DNA of 64,000 nucleotides, taken from positions 31,699 through 95,698 of the forward strand of contig CAZPSH010000011.1 of the NCBI GenBank assembly GCA_964589625.1, in the 5' to 3' direction. The translations under genes and the position numbers were made by a program. This DNA is from JBFLVU01 sp964589625. GTDB taxonomy: Bacteria > Acidobacteriota > UBA4820 > DSQY01. Under the pieces are notes generated by a model. That model ran no database searches, was not told where the DNA came from, and worked only from the letters and a program-made list of their open reading frames with translations. Below are positions 43,325 to 51,916 of this stretch, one piece after another (within the stretch, counting starts at the first letter, position 1; each line of letters begins with the position of its first letter).

Positions 43325-44620
43325 TCAGACCTCCCCCTGCCCGTCCGTTGGCGCCTTCTCCTCGGCAGGGGCCTCGCCGACGTCTTCGACAGCCTCCTCC
43401 CCGGTCGTCTTTCCGCCCTCGCCGTCCGGGCCGGGTTCGACCTCAGGGGCGATCGTGTCCTCCGAAACGCCCTCTTCCGGCTCCGCCGCCTCGTCCTCGG
43501 CGGTGGCCTCTCCGGAAGCTTCATCGTACTCCTCCGCCGAACCCATCATGGAGGACATGGCGGCGAGGATCTCCTGCTTCTTGACCTCTTCGCTCTTCAC
43601 GTCCAGCTCCCATCCGACGAGCTGGCCCGCGAGCCGGATGTTCTGCCCCCGCTTGCCGATGGTGAGGGAGATCTGATCCTCGGGGACCACGACCTCCATC
43701 CGGTGGGCCTCCTGGTCCACGATCTGGACGCGGGTGACCATGGCAGGGGCGAGGGCCGCCTTGACGAGGTCCTGCAGGTCCTCCTTGAAGGGGATAATGT
43801 CGATCTTCTCTCCCCTCAGTTCCCGGGTGACCGCTTGAACACGCATGCCGCGCATCCCGATGCAGGCGCCGATGGGGTCCACGTCCCGGTCCTTGCTCAC
43901 GACGGCGATCTTCGTGCGTTCGCCCGCTTCGCGGGCCACGGCGCGGATAGCGACGGTCCCGTCGTAGATCTCCGGGACCTCCGCCTCGAAGAGCCTCACC
44001 ACGAACTCCCCACGCGCGCGGCTGAGGATGATCTGGTTGCCCTTGGCGTTCTCCTTGACCTCGACGATGAGGGCCCGGATCCGGTCATTCTGGAGAAAAC
44101 GCTCGCCGCGGCTCTGCTCGGAAGGCGGGAGGAGGGCCTCCGTGCGCCCGATGTCCACGATGATGCTCCGCTTCTCGATGCGCTTGACGACGCCGTTGAT
44201 GATCGTCCCTACGCGGTCCTTGTACTCCTTGTAGATGATCTCTCTCTCGGCCTCGCGGATCTTCTGGGTGAGGACCTGCTTGGCCTGCTGGGCGGCGATG
44301 CGCCCCATGTTGGGCGGGGTCTCCTGGGGAAACTCCAGGATGTCGCCGGGCAACACGTCCTTACGGTAGGTCTGGGCCTCCTGGAGCGACATTTCGATGA
44401 GGGGGTTCTCCAGCTCCGCATCCTCCACCACGCGCTTCACGGTTGCGATGGTGAACTCGCCCGTATCCCGGTCGAGGTGGCAGACAAACACCTCCTGGGA
44501 GTGCAGCACCCGCTTGGCAGCCGCGGCGTACGCGTCCTCCAGCGCGGAGATGACGACCTCCTTTTCGATGCCCTTCTCCCGCCCTACCGCTTCGATCGCC
44601 TGCAACAGTTCGTTGGACAT
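43325..44620 (-). CDS. nusA: Transcription termination/antitermination factor NusA
   Basis: A 431-residue RNA polymerase-associated factor. N-terminal domain (MSNELLQAIEAVGREKGIE; 1-125), S1 domain (about 130-200; GTIINGVVKRIEKRSIIVDIG), KH1 (VDPIGACIGMRGMRVQAVTRELRG region) and KH2 (EDQISLTIGKRGQNIRLAGQLVG). It ends in an acidic Glu/Ala-rich tail instead of the AR repeats of gammaproteobacteria. NusA modulates pausing, intrinsic termination and antitermination, and often controls its own operon, relevant to the leader hairpin. The ATG at 44620 aligns with the family start. Confidence 0.96.
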   Translation of the reverse strand: MSNELLQAIEAVGREKGIEKEVVISALEDAYAAAAKRVLHSQEVFVCHLDRDTGEFTIATVKRVVEDAELENPLIEMSLQEAQTYRKDVLPGDILEFPQETPPNMGRIAAQQAKQVLTQKIREAEREIIYKEYKDRVGTIINGVVKRIEKRSIIVDIGRTEALLPPSEQSRGERFLQNDRIRALIVEVKENAKGNQIILSRARGEFVVRLFEAEVPEIYDGTVAIRAVAREAGERTKIAVVSKDRDVDPIGACIGMRGMRVQAVTRELRGEKIDIIPFKEDLQDLVKAALAPAMVTRVQIVDQEAHRMEVVVPEDQISLTIGKRGQNIRLAGQLVGWELDVKSEEVKKQEILAAMSSMMGSAEEYDEASGEATAEDEAAEPEEGVSEDTIAPEVEPGPDGEGGKTTGEEAVEDVGEAPAEEKAPTDGQGEV

Positions 44621-44643
44621 TCGGCGCTTCTCCAGAGAATCCT

Positions 44644-45111
44644 TTACGGGAACTCGAACACGAGGTGGGCGGACTTGACCCTCTCCATGGAGAGCCGCCG
44701 CACCTCCTCGCCCTTCTGCACCAGCGCATCGTCGCCTTCGGCGCCCAAGGACACGGCGTCGAAGGCCTGTCCCGCGTCGTCTCCACCAGGTCCCAGGACT
44801 ATGTGGACCCTTTGTCCCCGGAAGCGCTCGAAGTCCTTGGCGGACTTGAGGGGACGCTCCACCCCCGGCGAGGACACTTCCAGCTCGTAGGCGTGGGGCA
44901 CTACGTCCTCGGCATCGAGTTTCAGGGAGAGGGCCCTGGACACTTCCACGCAGTCCTCCAGGGAGACGGCTCCCTCGATCCGGTCCAGGGTGATCCGGAG
45001 CCACCAGCGCCGGCCGGTCAGCCGGGACTCCAGGTCAAAGAGATCCAATCCGCGCTCAGCGGCGGCCTCTTTCGCGAGGAGTCTGACCCGGTCCAACCAC
45101 GGAGCGGCCAC
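44644..45111 (-). CDS. rimP: Ribosome maturation factor RimP
   Basis: A 155-residue 30S maturation factor. Patterns of the family are LFDLESRLTGRRWWLRITLDR, SLEDCVEVSRALSLKLDAED and YELEVSSPGVERPLKSAKDFERFRGQ. The GTG at 45111 has a GGGAGGG ribosome-binding site 6 nt upstream, directly after the leader hairpin; in-frame codons further upstream would place the start within the hairpin. It is first gene of the rimP-nusA-infB-DUF503-rbfA-truB operon. Confidence 0.93.
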   Translation of the reverse strand: MAAPWLDRVRLLAKEAAAERGLDLFDLESRLTGRRWWLRITLDRIEGAVSLEDCVEVSRALSLKLDAEDVVPHAYELEVSSPGVERPLKSAKDFERFRGQRVHIVLGPGGDDAGQAFDAVSLGAEGDDALVQKGEEVRRLSMERVKSAHLVFEFP

Positions 45112-45123
45112 GGTGCCCTCCCT

Positions 45124-45155
45124 GAAAGAAAAACGTGGGCTACCCCAGCCCACGT
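45124..45155 (-). terminator. Terminator-like hairpin in the rimP-nusA leader
   Basis: On the minus strand a perfect 9-bp stem (45155-45147 with 45141-45133) with a GGGGT loop is followed by TTTTTCTTT, then the rimP ribosome-binding site. It begins only a few nt after the predicted transcription start, so it would act on every transcript of the operon. Confidence 0.75.
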
Positions 45156-45161
45156 AGCACA

Positions 45162-45190
45162 AACATAACACAAAGATCACAGGCGCGCAA
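45162..45190 (-). promoter_or_regulatory. Promoter of the rimP-nusA-infB operon
   Basis: On the minus strand TTGCGC (45190-45185), a 17-bp spacer and TATGTT (45167-45162). Initiation near 45155 places the terminator hairpin at the very 5' end of the RNA. Confidence 0.6.
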
Positions 45191-45195
45191 GGGCG

Positions 45196-45204
45196 TGGTA
45201 TCCT
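45196..45204 (+). promoter_or_regulatory. Possible extended -10 element for tpiA
   Basis: TGGTATCCT fits TG-N-TATNNT and lies 49 bp upstream of the tpiA ATG. No good -35 is visible, so the call is weak. Confidence 0.3.
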
Positions 45205-45252
45205 TCAGCAAAGGCCCGCCCCGACCGCGGAGGGGCGGTCCGAGGAGTTCCG

Positions 45253-45987
45253 ATGCCGCGCCTGCTCGTCGCCGCCAATTGGAAGATGTACAAGACCCCG
45301 GAGGAGGCCGCAGCCTACCTTCGCCGCTGGGCGTCCATGCCCTTCCCTCCGGACCGGGAGGTTCTGTTTCTTCCCCCCTTTCCGCTCCTCGCCCAAGTTC
45401 GGGACACCCTTCCCGGCGGCCAGTCCGTCGGGGCCCAAAACCTCCACGAAATGGACGAGGGCGCCTTCACCGGCGAGGTGTCTCCAAGACTTCTGAAGGC
45501 CATGGGATGCCGCTACGCTCTGGTGGGCCATTCGGAGCGGCGGCACGTTTTCGGGGAGACAGACGGTCGCCTTGGAGCGAAATTCAGGGCGGCCCTCTCC
45601 CACGGACTTCGGCCCGTCTTCTGCGTGGGCGAGCGCCTGGAGGAACGGGAGGGGGGACGGACCCTGGAGGTAGTCTTGGGCCAGTTGGCGGCGGGATTGG
45701 GCGGGTCCCCGCCGGCTTCGGGCTTTGATCTGGCCTACGAGCCCGTCTGGGCCATCGGCACGGGGAAGGTGGCCCGCCCCGAGGATGCGGCCGAGGTCCA
45801 TGCCTCCATCCGGGCCTGGCTGGTTGCCCGGGGCGGTTCGTCCGACGTGCGCATCCTCTACGGTGGCTCCGTGAAGCCGGACAACGCCGCAGATCTCCTG
45901 GGGACTCCCGAGGTGGGGGGACTCCTCGTGGGAGGGGCGAGTCTGGATCCAGGTTCCTTCCACGGGATCCTCACAGCCGCCCGCTAG
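45253..45987 (+). CDS. tpiA: Triosephosphate isomerase
   Basis: A 244-residue TIM-barrel enzyme interconverting dihydroxyacetone phosphate and glyceraldehyde 3-phosphate. Active-site residues are present: Asn9 and Lys11 (AANWKMYKT), His in VGHSERRHVFGE, catalytic Glu in AYEPVWAIGTGK, and the phosphate-binding RILYGGSVKPDNA. Length is typical. It is divergent from the rimP operon and followed by purA after about 100 nt. Confidence 0.97.
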   Translation: MPRLLVAANWKMYKTPEEAAAYLRRWASMPFPPDREVLFLPPFPLLAQVRDTLPGGQSVGAQNLHEMDEGAFTGEVSPRLLKAMGCRYALVGHSERRHVFGETDGRLGAKFRAALSHGLRPVFCVGERLEEREGGRTLEVVLGQLAAGLGGSPPASGFDLAYEPVWAIGTGKVARPEDAAEVHASIRAWLVARGGSSDVRILYGGSVKPDNAADLLGTPEVGGLLVGGASLDPGSFHGILTAAR

Positions 45988-46055
45988 GCGGGGAAGGTCC
46001 GGGGACGCGCGGGTTTCGAGCCGCCCGCTGCTTGTCGTCCGCGGCCTCCCCGCGG

Positions 46056-46064
46056 TGGTATACT
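46056..46064 (+). promoter_or_regulatory. Extended -10 promoter element for purA
   Basis: TGGTATACT matches the extended -10 pattern TG-N-TATAAT at all but one base, 28 bp upstream of the purA ATG, with TTGTCG at 46032 too far away to be a standard -35. Confidence 0.5.
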
Positions 46065-46091
46065 CCCTACCCGTTGGGGGAGAGGTGAGCC

Positions 46092-47396
46092 ATGAAGATG
46101 CCGATGGTCATCGTGGGAGGGCAGTGGGGGGACGAGGGAAAGGGCAAAATCGTCAACCTGCTCTCCGAGGCGGCGGATCTCGTGGCCCGCTACCAGGGCG
46201 GCCACAACGCCGGCCACACGGTCACGCTGGGAAGCAGCCGCTACGCGCTTCACCTCGTACCGTCGGGAATCCTGGCCGCGGGAAAGCTCTGTGTCATCGG
46301 TAACGGAATCGTCGTCGACCCCGAGGCCCTCGTGACGGAGATCCGCTCGCTGAAGGCGGCGGGGATCGACGTGACCGGGTTGCGGATCTCGGACCGCGCC
46401 CACTTCATCCTTCCCCACCACGTCCTCCTGGATCAGTTGCGCGAGGCGCGCCGTGGGAGCGGAAAGATCGGGACGACGGGGCGCGGCATCGGACCCTGCT
46501 ACGAGAGCAAGTACAACCGGGAGGGCGTGCGCGCTGTCTTTCTGAGGGACCCAGAGCGACTCAAGTCTGAACTGGTGAGACTGTCGGAGGCCAAGAACGC
46601 GCACCTCAAGGCGGTGTTCGGCCACGAGGGGATCCCGGCGGAGCAGGTGGTGGCGCGTTTCCTGGACCTGGTGCCCGAAATCGAGCCCCTGGTGACGGAC
46701 ACCGCTTCCCTCATCCAGGGCTATATCCGGGAGGGACGGCGCGTCCTGTGCGAGGGCGCTCAGGGGACCCTCCTGGACGTGGACCACGGCACATACCCCT
46801 TCGTCACGTCCAGCAACAGCACGGCGGGGGGCGCCTGTACGGGCCTCGGCATCCCCCCCAACCAGATTCGGTCCATTCTCGGCGTCTTCAAAGCCTACTG
46901 CACCCGGGTGGGTGAGGGCCCCTTCGTAACGGAACTCAAGGACGCGACGGGAGACCTCATCCGCGAGCGGGGCCGAGAGTACGGCACGACGACGGGCCGG
47001 CCGCGTCGCTGCGGCTGGTTCGACGCGGTGGCGGCACGGTACTCCGTGCGCCTCAACGGGCTGGACGCCGCCGCCGTCATGCTTTTGGACGTCCTGGACG
47101 CCTTCGACGAGGTGAAGGTCTGCGTGGCGTACGAGTTCGAAGGGCGTAGGATTACGGAGTTTCCCGCGGCCCCGTGGATCCTGGAGAAGGCCCTGCCCGT
47201 CCTGGAAACGCTTCCGGGCTGGCGCTCGGAGACCTTCGGCGTCACCGAATGGGAGGCTCTGCCCGAAAAGGCCAGAGCGTACGTCGGTCGGTTGGAGGAG
47301 CACCTGGGCGTACCGGTGGCCCTCCTCTCCACCGGTCCCGACCGGACCCACACCGTCGTCCGCGATCCCTCCCTGAGGGAGCTCCTCGAACGATGA
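46092..47396 (+). CDS. purA: Adenylosuccinate synthetase
   Basis: A 434-residue enzyme converting IMP and aspartate to adenylosuccinate with GTP, the first committed step to AMP. The GTP/catalytic loop GGQWGDEGKGK (9-19), GGHNAGHTV with catalytic His, TTGRGIGPCYESKYNREG and the C-terminal LSTGPDRTHTV are all present. The ATG has GGGGGAGAGG upstream. Its stop overlaps the ATG of the phosphodiesterase gene. Confidence 0.96.
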   Translation: MKMPMVIVGGQWGDEGKGKIVNLLSEAADLVARYQGGHNAGHTVTLGSSRYALHLVPSGILAAGKLCVIGNGIVVDPEALVTEIRSLKAAGIDVTGLRISDRAHFILPHHVLLDQLREARRGSGKIGTTGRGIGPCYESKYNREGVRAVFLRDPERLKSELVRLSEAKNAHLKAVFGHEGIPAEQVVARFLDLVPEIEPLVTDTASLIQGYIREGRRVLCEGAQGTLLDVDHGTYPFVTSSNSTAGGACTGLGIPPNQIRSILGVFKAYCTRVGEGPFVTELKDATGDLIRERGREYGTTTGRPRRCGWFDAVAARYSVRLNGLDAAAVMLLDVLDAFDEVKVCVAYEFEGRRITEFPAAPWILEKALPVLETLPGWRSETFGVTEWEALPEKARAYVGRLEEHLGVPVALLSTGPDRTHTVVRDPSLRELLER

Positions 47397-49639
47397 GACG
47401 GACAGGATTTGCAACCTTCGGGCTCCTGGTACTTGTTGGATCGGCCTGGTTCCTGGCGTCGCCTTCGGGCGCCACGAAGGTCGTCGTTCTGGGGTTCGAC
47501 GGGGCGGACCCCACCCTCGTCCGAAGGTACATGGCGGAAGGTCTGATGCCCAACTTCGCCCGGCTGGACGAGCAGGGCGGCCTCCAGGACCTCCGCGTGA
47601 CGAATCCTCCCCAGACGCCCGTGTCCTGGGGGGCGTTCATCACCGGCTGGAACCCCGGCCGGAACCAAGTCTTCGATTTCTTGGCAAGGGACGTCGAAAC
47701 GTACAAGCCCCGCTTCGCGCTGATGCAGGAGGGCTCCAGACCCTTCCTGCTCGGCCGGCACACGAAGTGGGCCTTCGCCGCCGCTGGACTTCTCGCGGGG
47801 CTGGTCCTGGGATGGCCGGTGGCGCGGCTCCTGCGCCGGAGGGCCGTCCCTGGATCCCGATGGCTACCGCCGGTAGTCGGGTTGGTCCTCGCCGCAGGCG
47901 CGGGGGCTTTCTCGGAAGCCTATCTTCCCCGGCGCGTCCCGGAGCCCATCAACCACCTCAAGGGGACACCGTTCTGGGAGAGAGCCGCAGCCGAGGGAAA
48001 GCGCTGCCTCGTCTTCCGGGTCCCCGACACCTTTCCCGCTCAGCCCTACCCGGAGGGGCGCCTCCTCTCCGGACTCGGTGTCCCGGACATCCGGGGCCGG
48101 GTCGGTACGCCTTACGTCTTCACGACCGATCCCACCCTTACCGCCGGGGACAACGAATTTAGCGTGGACATCGTCCCGGTTCCGCGGGACGGGCCCCTGC
48201 CGGTCCGGGTTCACATTCAGGGCCCCTTCAACAAACCCTTCTACGAATACGTGGTGGATGACGCGGGGGGATGCGCCACGGATCCGACGGTCCGCGGGAA
48301 GCTGAGGGAGGCGGCGGAGGAGGGCCTCAAGGCCAAGGGAGTCGCCCCGACCGTGGACATTCCACTGGACCTGGCTTGGGACGAGGCGGCCGGGACGTGC
48401 ACCTACGACGTCCAAGGGCAATCGGCCATCTTGAAAAAGGGCCAGTGGTCGCCGTGGGTCCGCTTCGACTTCGCCCTGAACCCGCTGGTCCACGTTCACG
48501 GCCTGGCCCGCTTCTACCTGCTTAAGCCCCCCCCCGATCTGCGCCTCTACCTCTCTCCGATCCACGTGCACCCGGAAGACCACGGGATCCCCATCTCGTA
48601 CCCGAGAGACTACGCGGAGCGCCTCATGCGCCGCTTCGGAGTGTACAAGACGATGGGATGGGCCATCGACACCTGGACGATTTCCTCTGGTTTGGCCGAC
48701 GAAGGACAATTCCTCTCGGACGTGGAGAACACCGAGTCCGACTTCGAACGGATGATGGTATCCCTGCTCGGGGACGCCGACTGGGACCTCTACGTCCAGG
48801 TCTTCGAGTATACGGATCGGGTGGCCCACATCCTCTGGCGCTACATGGACGAGGGGCATCCCCTCTACGATCCGGTCAAGGCGCCGGTATACCAGGACGC
48901 CATGCGCAAGGCCTACATCAAGATGGACCGCATCGTGGGAGAGGCCATGGAAGCCATGCCGAAGGGCGCCGTCCTCCTGGTCCTCTCGGACCACGGGTTC
49001 GCCTCCTTCCGGCGCGCCGTCAATTACAACCGGTGGCTGATCGACAACGGGTACCTCTCGCTCCAGGCCGACACGGGGGTCATGACCCTTGAGGACCTCT
49101 TCGACGACGACCGGCTCCTCTTCAAGAATGTGGATTGGTCGAAGACGCGCGCCTACGCCCTGGGCCTCGGGAACATTTACGTCAACCTGAAGGGGAGGGA
49201 GCGGCAGGGCATCGTATCCCCCGGGGAGGAGTACGACTCCCTTTGCCGGACGCTCCAGGAGGAACTCCCGAAGATCGTGGACCCCGAGACGGGGGAGCGC
49301 GCTGTACACGCCGTGTACCGGCGCGAGGAGATCTACCGGAACTTCGATCCGGCCGTGGTCCCGGACCTGAGGGTGACCAACACGCCCAACTACCGCGTTT
49401 CGTGGCAGACGTCCCTGGGCGGCGCCCCAGAGTTCCTCTTCGAGACCAACGAAAAGGCATGGAGCGGCGACCACTGCTCCCTCGACCCCTCCTTCGTCCC
49501 CGGCCTGCTCCTGTCCAACCGCCGCCTCCGGTCCGACCCCGACATGCTGGACCTGGCGCCGACCATACTGGACCTCCTCGGCTTGCCCCCGAGCGAGGAA
49601 CTCGAAGGGCGGTCCCTGGCGAGTCCGGACCGGCCATGA
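47393..49639 (+). CDS. Membrane alkaline-phosphatase/type I phosphodiesterase family protein
   Basis: A 748-residue protein of the nucleotide pyrophosphatase/phosphodiesterase superfamily. An N-terminal hydrophobic segment (7-23) precedes VVLGFDGADPTLV (metal ligand Asp36). The likely Thr75 nucleophile lies in PPQTPVSWGAFITGW, and LVLSDHGFASFRRAVNYN supplies Asp/His ligands. Two transmembrane helices (about 126-145 and 158-175) interrupt the catalytic fold, an unusual insertion. Relatives cleave phosphodiesters or transfer phospho-groups in the envelope; the substrate is unknown. ATGA overlaps link it to purA and to the EnvC-like gene. Confidence 0.82.
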   Translation: MRRTGFATFGLLVLVGSAWFLASPSGATKVVVLGFDGADPTLVRRYMAEGLMPNFARLDEQGGLQDLRVTNPPQTPVSWGAFITGWNPGRNQVFDFLARDVETYKPRFALMQEGSRPFLLGRHTKWAFAAAGLLAGLVLGWPVARLLRRRAVPGSRWLPPVVGLVLAAGAGAFSEAYLPRRVPEPINHLKGTPFWERAAAEGKRCLVFRVPDTFPAQPYPEGRLLSGLGVPDIRGRVGTPYVFTTDPTLTAGDNEFSVDIVPVPRDGPLPVRVHIQGPFNKPFYEYVVDDAGGCATDPTVRGKLREAAEEGLKAKGVAPTVDIPLDLAWDEAAGTCTYDVQGQSAILKKGQWSPWVRFDFALNPLVHVHGLARFYLLKPPPDLRLYLSPIHVHPEDHGIPISYPRDYAERLMRRFGVYKTMGWAIDTWTISSGLADEGQFLSDVENTESDFERMMVSLLGDADWDLYVQVFEYTDRVAHILWRYMDEGHPLYDPVKAPVYQDAMRKAYIKMDRIVGEAMEAMPKGAVLLVLSDHGFASFRRAVNYNRWLIDNGYLSLQADTGVMTLEDLFDDDRLLFKNVDWSKTRAYALGLGNIYVNLKGRERQGIVSPGEEYDSLCRTLQEELPKIVDPETGERAVHAVYRREEIYRNFDPAVVPDLRVTNTPNYRVSWQTSLGGAPEFLFETNEKAWSGDHCSLDPSFVPGLLLSNRRLRSDPDMLDLAPTILDLLGLPPSEELEGRSLASPDRP

Positions 49640-50769
49640 GGAAGGCCCTCGCCGCGTCGGCCGTCCTCTTGGCCGCGCTCTGGCCCTTTGCCCTCCGGCC
49701 CGCCGAGGAGGTGGAGGCTCAGATCCGGCGCCTGGCCGATCAAGTAGGGGACATCGCCGGGAAGCAACGGGGCCTGATGGACCAGGTGGACCTGCTCCGG
49801 AGGAGGATCCGGCTCAACGAGGCAGTCCTCCGGCGCCTGGCTCAGGAGCGGATCCGGACCGCTTCGGAGCTGGAGGCGGCCCGCCGAACGCTGGAGGAGA
49901 CGGAAAAACGACAGGCCAGGGCCGAGGAGTACCTCCGGGCCCGGATCCGCCAGCAGTACGCCCTCGGGCTGCTGCAAGACTACCGCCTCTATTTCACCGT
50001 CAACTCCACCCAGGACCTGAGGGTCGCGGGCCTCTACCTCCAGGCCCTCACGACGCGGGACGCGGCACGGTTGAGGGAGCTTCAGCGGGCGAGGCGCATG
50101 CAGGAGGAGGCCCGGGCCGACCTGCAGGCCCTCACGTCGCGGCAGGGGACACAGGCGGCGGAGACGGCGAGGGAGCGGGCCCTTCTCGAAAACCAGCAGG
50201 TCCGCCTCTCGGCCCTCCTGTCCCGACTGGACCGGGAGCGAAAAACGGCCGAACAGGCCCTCGACGAGTCTCTTCGGGCGGCGAGGGGGATGGACCGGTA
50301 TATGGAGGACCTGGCCTTCCGAAAGCGCGTGGAGGTCTTCAGCAAGAACATGGCCGACGCGAAGGGGCGCCTGCCCGCTCCCTGCGAAGGCAGGCCCGCG
50401 CGCGGATTCGGCGATTACGTTCACCCTCGGTTTCGGACGCGGGTGCCCCACCCCGGGCTCGATCTCGCCGCCCCCTTGGGCGCGCCCGTTCGGGCCGTGT
50501 TCGACGGCGTTGTAGAATACGCAGGATGGCTCAGCGGGTATGGGTACACGGTCATCCTGAGACATCCCGGAGGCTACTTCACGGTGTACGCGCACATGGA
50601 CCAGGTCACGGTGAGCACGGGGCAGAGCGTCTTCGGGCGGGAGGGGCTGGGGTCCGTGGGAGAGATCCCCTCCCTGGGCCGCACGGCCCTCTACTTCGAG
50701 GTGAGGGAGGGGGGACGCGCGGTGGACCCCGCGGCCTGGCTTGAAGGGGGGGACGTCCATGACAAGTGA
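49636..50769 (+). CDS. EnvC-like murein hydrolase activator (M23 domain)
   Basis: A 377-residue exported protein. Signal peptide (about 1-22), long coiled coil (24-230) and a C-terminal LytM/M23 domain. HPGLDLAAP and VYAHMDQVTV preserve the HxxxD and HxH residues of active LytM enzymes, unlike E. coli EnvC, which is degenerate. It may be an active endopeptidase or an amidase activator at the septum. The ATG overlaps the previous stop, and its end overlaps the next gene by 11 nt. Confidence 0.85.
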   Translation: MRKALAASAVLLAALWPFALRPAEEVEAQIRRLADQVGDIAGKQRGLMDQVDLLRRRIRLNEAVLRRLAQERIRTASELEAARRTLEETEKRQARAEEYLRARIRQQYALGLLQDYRLYFTVNSTQDLRVAGLYLQALTTRDAARLRELQRARRMQEEARADLQALTSRQGTQAAETARERALLENQQVRLSALLSRLDRERKTAEQALDESLRAARGMDRYMEDLAFRKRVEVFSKNMADAKGRLPAPCEGRPARGFGDYVHPRFRTRVPHPGLDLAAPLGAPVRAVFDGVVEYAGWLSGYGYTVILRHPGGYFTVYAHMDQVTVSTGQSVFGREGLGSVGEIPSLGRTALYFEVREGGRAVDPAAWLEGGDVHDK

Positions 50770-51916
50770 GTCATGGACCGGACGCCACCTCCTGCGGGTG
50801 GCCATTTTCCTGCTGGCAGGCGGGATCTCCCTGACCTTCGGGGCACAGGACAAGCCCGGCGCGACCCCTCTGGATTCCGAATCGTGGGACCTCTTCCGGC
50901 GCGTTTTCGGCATGATCCTCAAAGACTACGTGGACCCGAAAGCGCCGCGGGAGGTCATCCGCGGCGCCCTCGAGGGGGCCGCGGCGGCGGCCGGCCCCGA
51001 GTCGGCCTACATCTCGCCGGAGGAGTTGGCGGCCTACCGGTCCCTCGGCGCCTCAGCCGGGTCCCTTCCCCTCTACGTCACCAAAGGAGAGGATTTTGCC
51101 CGGATCCTGGCGGTGTTTCCCGGTACCCCGGAGGGGCTCCGGCCGGGGACGATTCTCCGGTTCATCGGCGTGGCCTCCACCTACGACCTGACCTATCCGC
51201 AGGTCCTTTCGGCCCTCAAGGGGAAGCCCGGGGAGACGGTCTCCCTGACCCTCATGGATCCGGAGACCTGGCAGTCCTCGACCCTGTCGGTCACCCGGCA
51301 AGCCCACGTCCCTCCCCGGTTCCTGGCCCTCGCCGGCGGTTCGGCGGTGCTGGTCCTTCCCTGCTTGGAGGCCGCTCCGACGGAAGCGCTCCTGAAGCGT
51401 CTGGCGGAAGCGCCCGGGCCCGTCCTTGTGGACCTCAGGAACTGCGCCTCCTGCGACGGGGCCGCCGCCGCCCGCTGGGCCGGAGTTCTGCTCGGCCCCG
51501 GAAAGGGGCCCCGCTTCAAAAGGGCCGGCGGCTCCGAGGGGCGGGAGCGAACCTCCGGCCCCGGCGTCCTCTCCGGAAAAAGGGTCCGCGTCCTCGTGGA
51601 CGGCACAACGGCCCGGGCGGGGGAGGCCCTCGCCGCGTCGCTGGCGGAGGCAGGTGGCGTTCTCGTGGGACAGCCGACCTATGGGAACGCGGCGAGAGTG
51701 GAGGAGTTCCCCCTGTCCGACGGAGGGCTCCTGCGCATGGCCACGGCGTACTACTTGGCGGCCGACGGTGCCCCCCTCAAGGACCACCCCATGCATCCGG
51801 CCCTCGCGCTGACGCCCGCACCGGGGGATCTTCCCGAGCGCGTCTACGCCGCGGCGCTGAAGGCCCTTTCCGCTCCGGAGGCCGCCAAGGATGGCCAGCC
51901 GAAGCCGGCCCCGTAG
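50759..51916 (+). CDS. Degenerate S41 (CtpA-like) protease homologue
   Basis: A 385-residue exported protein. Signal peptide (about 1-29), a helical segment (KDYVDPKAPREVIRGALEGA) typical of CtpA N-termini, a PDZ-like region (about 105-178; GTPEGLRPGTILRFIGVAS) and an S41 core. The segment that should carry the catalytic Ser (SASASE in active enzymes) reads DGTTARAGEA at 281-290. The catalytic Lys position (TFGKG) reads TYGNA with Asn310. Both catalytic residues are therefore absent, while the fold looks intact to the end. It follows envC, as ctpA does in many bacteria, and may act as a binding platform. Confidence 0.78.
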   Translation: MTSESWTGRHLLRVAIFLLAGGISLTFGAQDKPGATPLDSESWDLFRRVFGMILKDYVDPKAPREVIRGALEGAAAAAGPESAYISPEELAAYRSLGASAGSLPLYVTKGEDFARILAVFPGTPEGLRPGTILRFIGVASTYDLTYPQVLSALKGKPGETVSLTLMDPETWQSSTLSVTRQAHVPPRFLALAGGSAVLVLPCLEAAPTEALLKRLAEAPGPVLVDLRNCASCDGAAAARWAGVLLGPGKGPRFKRAGGSEGRERTSGPGVLSGKRVRVLVDGTTARAGEALAASLAEAGGVLVGQPTYGNAARVEEFPLSDGGLLRMATAYYLAADGAPLKDHPMHPALALTPAPGDLPERVYAAALKALSAPEAAKDGQPKPAP

